From Mesostigma viride (taxonomy: Eukaryota > Streptophyta > Mesostigmatophyceae > Mesostigmatales > Mesostigmataceae), in contig RPFO01000115.1 in NCBI GenBank assembly GCA_009746045.1, positions 1,144,734 to 1,208,733 of the forward strand: a DNA stretch of 64,000 nucleotides, written 5' to 3'. The notes under the pieces are model-generated. The model searched no databases. It was not told where the DNA came from and saw only the letters and a program-made list of their open reading frames with translations. Below are positions 8,352-18,101 of the stretch, piece by piece. Positions within the stretch are counted from its first letter, which is position 1. The number at the start of each line of letters is the position of its first letter. The position numbers and the translations under genes are program-made.

Positions 8352-11036
8352 TTCATGTACGTAGGCCAGCCATGGAGACACCATGGGAGCCTGAATCCTC
8401 CTCATTAATTACATACATGCCATCCATGTACGTAGACAAGCCATGATGACCCCATGGGAGCCTGAATCCTCATCATTTTTTTTTTCTTTGACATCCATGT
8501 ACGTAGACGGGCCATGATGACACCATGGGAGCCTGAATCGTCATCATTAATTACATAAATGACATCCATGTACGTAGACGGGCCATGATGACACCATGGG
8601 AGCCTGAATCCTCATCATTAATTACATACATGCCATCCATGTACGTACACGGGCCATGATGACACCATGGGAGCCTGAATCCTCCTCATTAATTACATAC
8701 TTGCCATTCATGTACGTAGACGGGCCATGGAGACACCATGGGAGCCTGAATCCTCATCATTAATTACATAAATGCCATCCATGTACGTAGACAAGCCATG
8801 ATGACACCATGGGAGCCTGAATCCTCATCATTAATTACATAAATGCCATCCATGTACGTAGACGGGCCATGATGACACCATGGGAGCCTGAATCCTCATC
8901 ATTAACTACATACATGCCATCCATGTACGTACACGGGCCATGATGACACCATGGGAGCCTGAATCCTCCTCATTAATTACATACTTGCCATTCATGTACG
9001 TAGACGGGCCATGGAGACACCATGGGAGCCTGAATCCTCATCATTAATTACATAAATGCCATCCATGTACGTAGACAAGCCATGATGACACCATGGGAGC
9101 CTGAATCCTCATCATTATATACAAAAATGCCATCCATGTACGTAGACGGGCCATGATGACCCCATGGGAGCCTGAATCCTCATCATTAATTACATAAATG
9201 CCATTCATGTACGTAGGCCAGCCATGATGACACCATGGGAGCCTGAATCCTCATCATTAATTACATACTTGCCATTCATGTACGTAGACGGGCCATGGAG
9301 ACACCATGGGAGCCTGAATCCTCATCATTTACTATTCCTTGACATCCATGTACGTAGACGGGCCATGATGACACCATGGGAGCCTGAATCCTCCTCATTT
9401 ACTATTCCTTGACATCCATGTACGTAGACGGGCCATGATGACACCATGGGAGCCTGAATCCTCCTCATTAATTACATAAATGCCAACCATGTACGTAGAC
9501 GGGCCATGATGACACCATGGGAGCCTGAATCCTCATCATTACTTACATAAAGGCCATCCATGTACGTAGGCCAGCCATGGAGACACCATGGGAGCCTGAA
9601 TCCTCCTCATTAATTACATAAATGCCAACCATGTACGTAGACAAGCCATGATGACACCATGGGAGCCTGAATACTCATCATTTACTATTCCTTGACATCC
9701 ATGTACGTGGACGGGCCATGATGACACCATGGGAGCCTGAATCCTCATGATTTACTATTCCTTGACATCCATGTACGTAGGCCAGCCATGGAGACACCAT
9801 GGGAGCCTGAATCCTCCTCATTAATTACATAAATGCCATCCATGTACGTAGACAAGCCATGATGACACCATGGGAGCCTGAATCCTCATCATTAACTACA
9901 TACATGCCATCCATGTACGTAGACGGGCCATGGAGACACCATGGGAGCCTGAATCCTCATCATTAATTACATAAATGCCATCCATGTACGTAGACAAGCC
10001 ATGATGACACCATGGGAGCCTGAATCCTCATCATTAATTACATAAATGCCATCCATGTACGTAGACGGGCCATGATGACACCATGGGAGCCTGAATCCTC
10101 ATCATTAACTACATACATGCCATCCATGTACGTACACGGGCCATGATGACACCATGGGAGCCTAAATCCTCCTCATTTTTTTTTTCTTTGACATCCATGT
10201 ACGTAGACGGGCCATGATGACACCATGGGAGCCTGAATCCTCATCATTAATTACATAAATGACATCCATGTACGTAGACGGGCCATGATGACACCATGGG
10301 AGCCTGAATCCTCATCATTTACTATTCCTTGACATCCATGTACGTAGGCCAGCCATGGAGACACCATGGGAGCCTGACTGAATCCTCCTCATTAATTACA
10401 TAAATGCCAACCATGTACGTACACAGGCGATGATGACACCATGGGAGCCTAAATCCTCCTCATGAATTACATAAATGCCAACCATGTACATAGGCCAGCC
10501 ATGGAGAGTCACACCATGGGAGCCTGATTCCTCATCATTAATTACATACATGCCAACCATGTACGTAGACAAGCCATGATGACACCATGGGAGCCTGAAT
10601 CCTCATCATTTACTTTTCCTTGACATCCATGTACGTAGACGGGCCATGATGACACCATGGGAGCCTGAATCCTCATCATTAATAACATAAATGCCATCCA
10701 TGTACGTAGGCCAGCCATGATGACACCATGGGAGCCTGAATCCTCATCATTTACTATTCGTTGACATCCATGGACGTAGGCCAGCCATGGAGACACCATG
10801 GGAGCCTGAATCCTCCTCATTAATTACATAAATGCCAACCATGTACGTAGACAAGCCATGATGACACCATGGGAGCCTGAATCCTAATCATTTACTATTC
10901 CTTGACATCCATGTACGTAGACGGGCCATGATGACACCATGGGAGCCTGAATCCTCATCATTTACTATTCCTTGACATCCATGTACTTAGGCCAGCCATG
11001 GAGACACCATGGGAGCCTGAATCCTCCTCATTAATT
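8352..11036 (+). repeat. 71-bp satellite array, block 3
   Basis: The longest uninterrupted block of the satellite, same orientation as blocks 1 and 2. It contains a few irregular units, for example a duplicated CTGA near 10377 and an inserted AGTC near 10506; the latter also occurs, inverted, in the blocks to the right. It ends at the target of the gag-only LTR element. Confidence 0.95.
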
Positions 11037-11778
11037 TGTCAGCCGTAGTGGGCCAAGGCAGTCCCGGCACTAGTTTTTGGCTGTCAGTTAGCCTAATTAG
11101 TGGGACGACACAACTGTACTTTTCCAGACTATTTAATTCGTGCTACGGATTTTTAGTGCTGCGTTTCAGGTCCGAGATACTGTACGGATCATACTTTTGA
11201 GACCCGTTGTAATTGTTTTTGGGTCCGGACTATATGTGGAGTGCTACAAAATATTGTACCGGTGCTGGTGTGGCACCGACGGTACATTTTGGATTGCTTA
11301 TGCTGCCACCGTACGTTATGCAGCAGGATCCGCGCTTCGCGCAGATCTTAGGGACGTTGGTACTGTTTCTGGTTTTTCACCTATGTGAGTGATTTTGTCT
11401 AAGTCCGAGCTTGTGGCGCATGTCTGAGAAAGAAATCATAAGAATGGTAGAGTATCAGACGCGGCGCAACTTTTCAGTCCTTTGTGCATGTATGCATGCA
11501 CATGTGTGCTTGAATGCATCCGACCACCTAGAACGCGCCGCCACGTATCGTACGGCTGTGATCTGTTTGTGTCGTGACCTGTCCTTTGGGCGGCGTAGCA
11601 TTTAGCCTAGGCACTGCTCCTTGGCAACTCACGCTCATGCCTTATTTCACACGTTTTTCACCATGAAGGACGTGAAATGTGGGCGTCGGCATTTGTGATT
11701 TAATGCTTGTCTTTTAAGCGTTATTTAATAACCAAGATCAATTTCCTCCGATCACCTTGGTTCAGTGCAAATGCAACA
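11037..11778 (+). repeat. 5' LTR of gag-only element
   Basis: TG...CA long terminal repeat. The small ORFs in it recur in the 3' copy and are not supported as genes. Confidence 0.93.
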
Positions 11779-11792
11779 TGGTATCGCCTCAG
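11779..11792 (+). promoter_or_regulatory. primer-binding site (initiator-Met tRNA-like)
   Basis: TGGTATCGCCTCAG directly abuts the 5' LTR. Its first seven bases match the usual plant initiator-Met primer site. Confidence 0.75.
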
Positions 11793-12148
11793 AAAGTGAC
11801 AGGCAAAATCTGGTGAAGCCAAACTTCATACACTTCACCTTGTCCAAGACTGTGAGGGGGACGCCCCACATCTACATTGCAGTCTTTGGATGCGCCTCTT
11901 TCGCTTCTTCTTGTTGAAATCGGGCCACCCAATTTGTGGGAGGTGTTCTTCTTGAGGGAACTGCATTGTTCTGTTGAAAGTGTAAGACCCTTGGCATAAG
12001 GGCCACTTGAGTATTGGGAAGTTTGTCTTTATTCTTGAAGCATCCTTCCTGTGGAGACGTTTTTTGAGATAAAACGTTTTTCTGTTCTTCCTGGGCAGTA
12101 AAGAATCTGGTTTTTTCTGCAACATTTTTAGTGGGGAGAAACTTGTCT

Positions 12149-12427
12149 ATGCAAAGGGATTTGACCACTGCTTTGTGGTGTCCTAGAGCTGCTGGAGATC
12201 CTATTGTTATTCCGAATCCTGATTACAACACCGGCCATCAGGGGGTATCCCCTTCTCCAAACAGAGCATCTGTGGAAGTACAGTATAGGGGTACCTGTTT
12301 TAACTGGGAGATTGTATGCACCCCTAGAACTCTGCGCCGTTTGGCGGAGTTTTTAGATCAACTCATCCCTGAGGAGCCCACAGTTGTTCCTGAGAATCCT
12401 ACAGTGAGACCTACCGGCGAGGAGTGA
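12149..12427 (+). CDS. upstream ORF before gag, function unknown
   Basis: A 92-codon frame with an ATG start, ending two bases before the gag ATG. No domain was recognised; the C-terminal half is acidic and proline-rich. The 370 bp between the primer site and this ORF hold nothing else recognisable. It could be a gag N-terminal exon, an upstream regulatory ORF, or chance; its tight abutment to gag is the only support. Confidence 0.35.
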   Translation: MQRDLTTALWCPRAAGDPIVIPNPDYNTGHQGVSPSPNRASVEVQYRGTCFNWEIVCTPRTLRRLAEFLDQLIPEEPTVVPENPTVRPTGEE

Positions 12428-12429
12428 CA

Positions 12430-13251
12430 ATGGCAGCCAACGCAGCAGTAGCAGCAGCTACCAGCATCGGGGCCTTCATCAGTGCTGCTGATAAGTTACC
12501 AAAGTTTGATGGTGTGGATCCCCGTAAGTGGGAGGCAACGAATGTCCGCTTTACCCGTTTGCTGAAAGCCTTTAACCTACATGGGGTAATCACGGGTGAG
12601 ATCGTGGACGATGGCAAGGACGCGGCAGTTCAGGCCGCGATGGGCATCTTTTTAGATGGCCTGGCTCTTATGCTGGTCAAGAATGTGACCAGTGCAAAAC
12701 AGGCATGGGAGCTCCTGATGAAGAGGTTTGGTCACCACCGTACGACTGAGACCTATCAGGATGAACTGCGTCGCAAGCTTCGTTCCAAGGAGCCTGCACC
12801 AGTGGACAAGCCCCTCAATGAGTTCCTGGCAGCGAGGGAGCTGACGCGCGAGGAGTACGTCCAGGAGCTGGACGGGCGTTTTGACGACCAGGACATGGTC
12901 CTCTCTACTCATGATCTCATGCCCGCTGCGATCCGGGTGATGATGGCAGCACAGGATGTACGCATCACCACACTCACGTGGGATGAGTACAAGGCACGTG
13001 TGCTGAGGATTGAGGACAGCATCAAGGCCCAGGCGGCCATCATGCGCAACACAGGCGGGGGGAAGCAGGGAGACACCAGGGACACCAGTTCTCTGGCTGG
13101 CGTCTTTGCTACCATGGCGATGGAGGACGGGAAGAAGGGTGGCTGTTTTCACTGCGGCAAACCGGGCCACAAGGTCGCAAACTGTTTCAAGAAGCACCCC
13201 ACCTTCGCAAGGGGGGGAAGGACGGAGAGGGCAAGGCGCAGGCCAACTTGA
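12430..13251 (+). CDS. gag: Gag polyprotein, copia-type, with zinc knuckle
   Basis: About 273 residues from the ATG. The N-terminal half (DKLPKFDGVDPRKWEATNVRF, then helical segments and KQAWELLMKRFG) resembles the Gag/UBN2 domain of copia-type elements. Near the C-terminus CFHCGKPGHKVANC is a CCHC zinc knuckle for RNA binding, followed by a basic tail. It should form the virus-like particle that packages the element RNA. No protease, integrase or RT follows; the 170 bp after the stop are non-coding up to the polypurine tract. Confidence 0.88.
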   Translation: MAANAAVAAATSIGAFISAADKLPKFDGVDPRKWEATNVRFTRLLKAFNLHGVITGEIVDDGKDAAVQAAMGIFLDGLALMLVKNVTSAKQAWELLMKRFGHHRTTETYQDELRRKLRSKEPAPVDKPLNEFLAARELTREEYVQELDGRFDDQDMVLSTHDLMPAAIRVMMAAQDVRITTLTWDEYKARVLRIEDSIKAQAAIMRNTGGGKQGDTRDTSSLAGVFATMAMEDGKKGGCFHCGKPGHKVANCFKKHPTFARGGRTERARRRPT

Positions 13252-13420
13252 CGTCCACTCCTGATCAGCAGGAGGCACTGGAGGTGCCCCCTGGTTTTGT
13301 TTTCCACACTGTCGTGGAGGCTCCCGCTGACCAACTGTAGTATTTGTTTAGTGGTGCGTTGCTCCAGGGGCGCCCTGGCCACCATACCTTTTCGAGTCAT
13401 TGTTTCCAGCTTGTCCCACT

Positions 13421-13428
13421 AAGGGGGG
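13421..13428 (+). promoter_or_regulatory. polypurine tract
   Basis: AAGGGGGG immediately before the TG of the 3' LTR, the usual plus-strand DNA primer site. Confidence 0.85.
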
Positions 13429-14171
13429 TGTCAGCCGTAGTGGGCCAAGGCAGTCCCGGCACTAGTTTTTTGGCTGTCAGTTAGCCTAATTAGTGGGACG
13501 ACACAACTGTACTTTTCCAGACTATTTAATTCGTGCTACGGATTTTTAGTGCTGCGTTTCAGGTCCGAGATACTGTACGGATCATACTTTTGAGACCCGT
13601 TGTAATTGTTTTTGGGTCCGGACTATATGTGGAGTGCTACAAAATATTGTACCGGTGCTGGTGTGGCACCGACGGTACATTTTGGATTGCTTATGCTGCC
13701 ACCGTACGTTATGCAGCAGGATCCGCGCTTCGCGCAGATCTTAGGGACGTTGGTACTGTTTCTGGTTTTTCACCTATGTGAGTGATTTTGTCTAAGTCCG
13801 AGCTTGTGGCGCATGTCTGAGAAAGAAATCATAAGAATGGTAGAGTATCAGACGCGGCGCAACTTTTCAGTCCTTTGTGCATGTATGCATGCACATGTGT
13901 GCTTGAATGCATCCGACCACCTAGAACGCGCCGCCACGTATCGTACGGCTGTGATCTGTTTGTGTCGTGACCTGTCCTTTGGGCGGCGTAGCATTTAGCC
14001 TAGGCACTGCTCCTTGGCAACTCACGCTCATGCCTTATTTCACACGTTTTTCACCATGAAGGACGTGAAATGTGGGCGTCGGCATTTGTGATTTAATGCT
14101 TGTCTTTTAAGCGTTATTTAATAACCAAGATCAATTTCCTCCGATCACCTTGGTTCAGTGCAAATGCAACA
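13429..14171 (+). repeat. 3' LTR of gag-only element
   Basis: Same as the 5' LTR except for one extra T in the T-run near 13466. Confidence 0.93.
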
Positions 14172-15181
14172 TAATTACATAAATGCCAACCATGTACGTA
14201 GACAAGCCATGGATGTCAAGGAAAAGTAAATGATGAGGATTCAGGCTCCCATGGTGTCATCATGGCTTGTCTACGTACATGGTTGGCATGTATGTAATTA
14301 ATGAGGAGGATTCAGGCTCCCATGGTGTGACTCTCCATGGCTGGCCTATGTACATGGTTGGCATTTATGTAATTCATGAGGAGGATTTAGGCTCCCATGG
14401 TGTCATCATCGCCTGTGTACGTACATGGATGGCATTTATGTAATTAATGATGAGGATTCAGGCTCCATTGGTGTCATCATGGCTTGTCTACGTACATGGA
14501 TGTCATTTATGTAATTAATGATGAGGATTCAGGCTCCCATGGTGTCATCATGGCCCGTCTACGTACATGGATGTCAAAGAAAAAAAAAATGAGGAGGATT
14601 TAGGCTCCCATGGTGTCATCATGGCCCGTGTACGTACATGGATGGCATGTATGTAGTTAATGATGAGGATTCAGGCTCCCATGGTGTCATCATGGCCCGT
14701 CTACGTACATGGATGGCATTTATGTAATTAATGATGAGGATTCAGGCTCCCATGGTGTCATCATGGCTTGTCTACGTACATGGATGGCATTTATGTAATT
14801 AATGATGAGGATTCAGGCTCCCATGGTGTCTCCATGGCCCGTCTACGTACATGGTTGGCATTTATGTAATTAATGAGGAGGATTCAGGCTCCCATGGTGT
14901 CATCATGGCCCGTGTACGTACATGGATGGCATGTATGTAATTAACGATGAGGATTCAGGCTCCCATGGTGTCATCATGGCCCGTCTACGTACATGGATGT
15001 CATTTATGTAATTAATGATGAGGATTCAGGCTCCCATGGTGTCATCATGGCCCGTCTACGTACATGGATGTCAAAGAAAAAAAAAATGATGAGGATTCAG
15101 GCTCCCATGGGGTCATCATGGCTTGTCTACGTACATGGATGGCATGTATGTAATTAATGAGGAGGATTCAGGCTCCCATGG
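14172..15181. repeat. 71-bp satellite, block 4, with orientation switch
   Basis: The first about 40 bp continue the plus orientation of blocks 1-3. At about 14210-14214 (shared CATGG) the array flips, and all satellite to the right is in the inverted orientation. This is a head-to-head junction inside one unit. The block ends at the CATGG target of the first gypsy element. Confidence 0.93.
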
Positions 15182-15885
15182 TGTAACGACTAAAAATGTT
15201 GTGTTTGCAACAGCCTCAGTTTCAACATTGATGTGAAAAGATCTTTATACCTGGGTTGGAGTCGCGACAGATAACTTCACGTCCAGAGAAGCAATGAAGA
15301 TGGATCTTCAACAGTTAAGGGAATGAGTCCCCACCCTTGTTAGACACAACAGACAATGTTATATCCAAGTCGACTATCTGTTGAAGTTATAGTCGACTTT
15401 TGGCAAGGGTTGTTTGATTGATGAAACAAGGAAACCCTTGAATTACACCATAGCTTTAGCTCTCACGTACGCACACATGCACGGCCGCCCCAAACAGGAT
15501 AAAAGTCATCGTGCACGCAGCATCCATCCAACCCTAACCCGGAAGGACCAATCAAAAGTGAGGATCACTCAAGATAAGATCTTAGCCTCCGAATCCTCCA
15601 CACAACACAAAGCCAGCACATACGAAATCTCAAGGACCTGGAACCAAATCCACCAGGTACAACGGTACTGCAGAGAATCTTTGACTGACTAAACAACACC
15701 ATGCAAAGTACCCTACGTGGATCAGGCCACGACCAATGAGGGTAGAACAATAGATTCGACAGATCTCAACAGGCCCAATATCTATCAGACGTCGAAGCCT
15801 CCTAACTTCTCAAATAATTGTCCTAAAGAACTCATAATAAGATTCAACAGTAGGAAAACTTTGGATGTAACATTTGGTTGTTACA
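15182..15885 (-). repeat. 3' LTR of chromovirus 1
   Basis: TG...CA repeat, adjacent to the polypurine tract on its inner side. Confidence 0.93.
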
Positions 15886-15897
15886 TATCTCCCCCTC
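15886..15897 (-). promoter_or_regulatory. polypurine tract of chromovirus 1
   Basis: Minus-strand GAGGGGGAGATA abuts the 3' LTR. The following 390 bp up to the accessory ORF are non-coding. Confidence 0.85.
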
Positions 15898-16289
15898 AAG
15901 ACAGGAACTCCCAGTTCCTAGAAGCCAAGAAGAATAAAACAACAACCTCCACAAAACAACACAACAATAAACAGGAAGTCCACCACCTCTTGGGACAAGC
16001 AAGTGGGTTTTTACATCCCCAAAGGGCCTCCTATCTCAGTACCATCTGATCATGTCAACCCTGAATAAGACAAATTCACCCACAGATGAAATGTCATCAA
16101 GTGACTAACACACAGGCAACCATGCCTGGATAATACAACTGCAAAGCTACCATGAACTCAGAACTGTCATTGCTGGAAATCTGGACTGGACATCAGAACT
16201 GGTCGCCTCCATTCTGGATCCCCACCTCACTCCACAGCCCATCTCCAACCATCCTGGAACCCTTCACAGAGTGAACCAATCCCCCTTCT

Positions 16290-17525
16290 TCATATCCTTC
16301 CCCTCGTTCCAAACACTGGGAAATGCTCCACCATGGACACCAGATCTGGCCAGTTCCTGCTGACCTGAATATCCAAGCAGGTCTCAGCAGCCTTGCCCAA
16401 CTCAGCTGAAAACCTACTGCACTGGGCAGGGTAGGACAGAGTGACCACAGCCTGTCGGAGGGGATCGAAGACCCAGCCACTGGCAGTCTTATGGCGACAT
16501 AGCCAGCTGCTATAGGCCCACCACAGCTGTAGAAAGGCCTTGATAGGCCCCCACCTGGCGCCCAAGATGGGTACCAGCACCCTCAAAGGTGTGAGCCTGG
16601 CCCTCAGCTCGTTAGGGAACTTTGGTAACTGCAGCCCCACAAAGACTGTGCTGTCCTTGCGTGGAAAACAAGACATCACAGAGCAGTTGGACGACGGAGT
16701 AAGGTCAAACTCTCCCTGCTTGACAGCCTGCTCAAGTAGCTCAGTGTAGGTCTGGGAATATCCAACTGGCTTGAGCCCTGCAAAGGCGAGTCTCAGGTCA
16801 CTGGGCAGAGCCTCCATCAAGTCCTGGCCCTCCACCGGCCTCATGTCAAACGAAGGCCACGGGTACACTGCAAAGACGGTGTGCATAATGTAAGCCACCA
16901 TAGGTGACCCAATCTCACAGAGACTGGGGGGCAGACAGTCAAGGGCCAACTCTACCATACCCTCAGGTACTAGTTCACCCTCCTCCACCACTGTCTGATC
17001 CAATGCCTGCATGGCTGTGTACAAGGATTTACACCACTCGCACTGTCCAGGAGCACAATTACGGTGGTCCAAGAACTGCTCCACCTGTTTTGTTGGAACA
17101 GCTGACCTGGGCAAGTGTACCACCACCTTAGGGGGTGGAGGAGCCTCCGTAGGAGAGGGGACTGAGACCACCGGGGTGGGGATAGCCTCCTGAGCTACTG
17201 GAGCCTCAGAAACTGCAGGCACAGCAGAACCCACAGTTGGAATGTGCCCAGCCCTCAAGTGTTCTGCCATCTGAGTAACCAGACCCTCCACATTAATCAA
17301 CCTGGTTATCAAGGCCCCGTGACGCTGCTCGTGCCGTTGCTGATCATGTACCATACGCTGGAACAGATTGAGAAAATGGGCTTCCACAAACCCAGCGTCT
17401 TCCTGGATCGAAGGGCCCGGGGCTCTGGGGCCAGCGTAGTCGTGCTGAAAGACATACGTAGCCCTCACGTCCTCTTGGGTTCGTGCAGGTGGCCTGGGTG
17501 TCCCCTCCGGATGGGAGTCGGCCAT
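16290..17525 (-). CDS. post-integrase accessory ORF, chromovirus 1
   Basis: About 411 residues from the first ATG, lying after the chromodomain and before the 3' LTR, where env or accessory genes sit in some elements. The N-terminal part includes a charged, probably coiled region (residues about 50-90), then a proline/valine-rich linker. Near residues 154-165 is a histidine/cysteine cluster, HRNCAPGQCEWC, followed by a leucine-rich LPPSLCEIG segment. No signal peptide or clear membrane anchor supports an envelope role. A similarly placed, larger protein in chromovirus 2 (from 49150) shows a comparable H/C cluster followed by LLPPPV. Function unknown. Confidence 0.6.
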   Translation of the reverse strand: MADSHPEGTPRPPARTQEDVRATYVFQHDYAGPRAPGPSIQEDAGFVEAHFLNLFQRMVHDQQRHEQRHGALITRLINVEGLVTQMAEHLRAGHIPTVGSAVPAVSEAPVAQEAIPTPVVSVPSPTEAPPPPKVVVHLPRSAVPTKQVEQFLDHRNCAPGQCEWCKSLYTAMQALDQTVVEEGELVPEGMVELALDCLPPSLCEIGSPMVAYIMHTVFAVYPWPSFDMRPVEGQDLMEALPSDLRLAFAGLKPVGYSQTYTELLEQAVKQGEFDLTPSSNCSVMSCFPRKDSTVFVGLQLPKFPNELRARLTPLRVLVPILGARWGPIKAFLQLWWAYSSWLCRHKTASGWVFDPLRQAVVTLSYPAQCSRFSAELGKAAETCLDIQVSRNWPDLVSMVEHFPVFGTRGRI

Positions 17526-17573
17526 GGCTGGCAACCACAGACACAAAACACCAAAAAGAGGTGTTAGCAGTGC

Positions 17574-18101
17574 TCACTGGGAGCTATGAAGGGGAGCACA
17601 CCGCTCAGAGCCCATGACATACCACTCAGGCAAGGTGATACCATGACGCTGACAATACTCTAGTACAGCAGAGTGACTGTTGGTGAGATCAGACAACCAC
17701 AGCCACGTAGCAGTCACCTCTAGCTCTCCCTTCCAGTGTACCTTAAACTGCAACTGTTTGGTACGACCTTTCCCCTTCACCCTGTGAGCCAACAACCGCT
17801 CCACTTCATAGATCTTCTCCCCCTCAGAATCCAATTCATAAGGCAAAGGGGCAGACAATCTGCCTGGTAAGGTGTTGCGCCTGTACAGCTTCAGCTGGGC
17901 TAGGTGAAAAATATTATTCCTGAGCTTCCAGTGAGAAGGCACTTGGACCTGGACCACTGTACCATAGTGGAAGGTTGCCAACACTGGGTAAGGACCCAAC
18001 CAGAGTGGTTGCAGTTTCCTGCATTGCTCCTTCTCAGGCAGCACTCTGTTGGCTTCCAGCAACACCAAGTCCCCAGGAGCTACAAAGGAATGACTGGCCA
18101 C
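17574..18101 (-). CDS. pol: pol C-terminus: integrase tail and chromodomain
   Basis: This frame continues the integrase after a frame change near 18090; it has no ATG of its own. It contains the integrase C-terminal GPYPVL ... NIFHLAQLKLY segment. This is followed by a chromodomain-like region (EKIYEVERLLAHRV, then QLQFKVHWKG and TATWLWLSDL), which in chromoviruses tethers integration to modified histones. The W...W aromatic positions are present. The final part extends past the domain without recognised features. Confidence 0.8.
   Translation of the reverse strand: MASHSFVAPGDLVLLEANRVLPEKEQCRKLQPLWLGPYPVLATFHYGTVVQVQVPSHWKLRNNIFHLAQLKLYRRNTLPGRLSAPLPYELDSEGEKIYEVERLLAHRVKGKGRTKQLQFKVHWKGELEVTATWLWLSDLTNSHSAVLEYCQRHGITLPEWYVMGSERCAPLHSSQ

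Larger units (their letters stand above)
11037..14171 (+). mobile_element. gag-only LTR retrotransposon (TR-GAG type)
   Basis: Two LTRs (742 and 743 bp, differing by one T in a T-run) begin TGTCAG and end CAACA. The insertion is flanked by TAATT at 11032-11036 and 14172-14176. A TGGTATC primer site follows the 5' LTR and an AAGGGGGG tract precedes the 3' LTR. The internal 1.65 kb encodes only a Gag protein. It therefore fits terminal-repeat elements with a GAG domain, which borrow reverse transcriptase and integrase from a partner. Near-identical LTRs imply recent insertion. Confidence 0.92.

Noticed and set aside
11140-11605. Two ORFs of 82 and 64 codons, repeated at 13533-13998
   Set aside because: They lie inside the LTRs and show no domain; the duplication is that of the LTR.
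16290-17525. Envelope gene of chromovirus 1
   Set aside because: The position fits, but no signal peptide, cleavage site or membrane anchor is visible.
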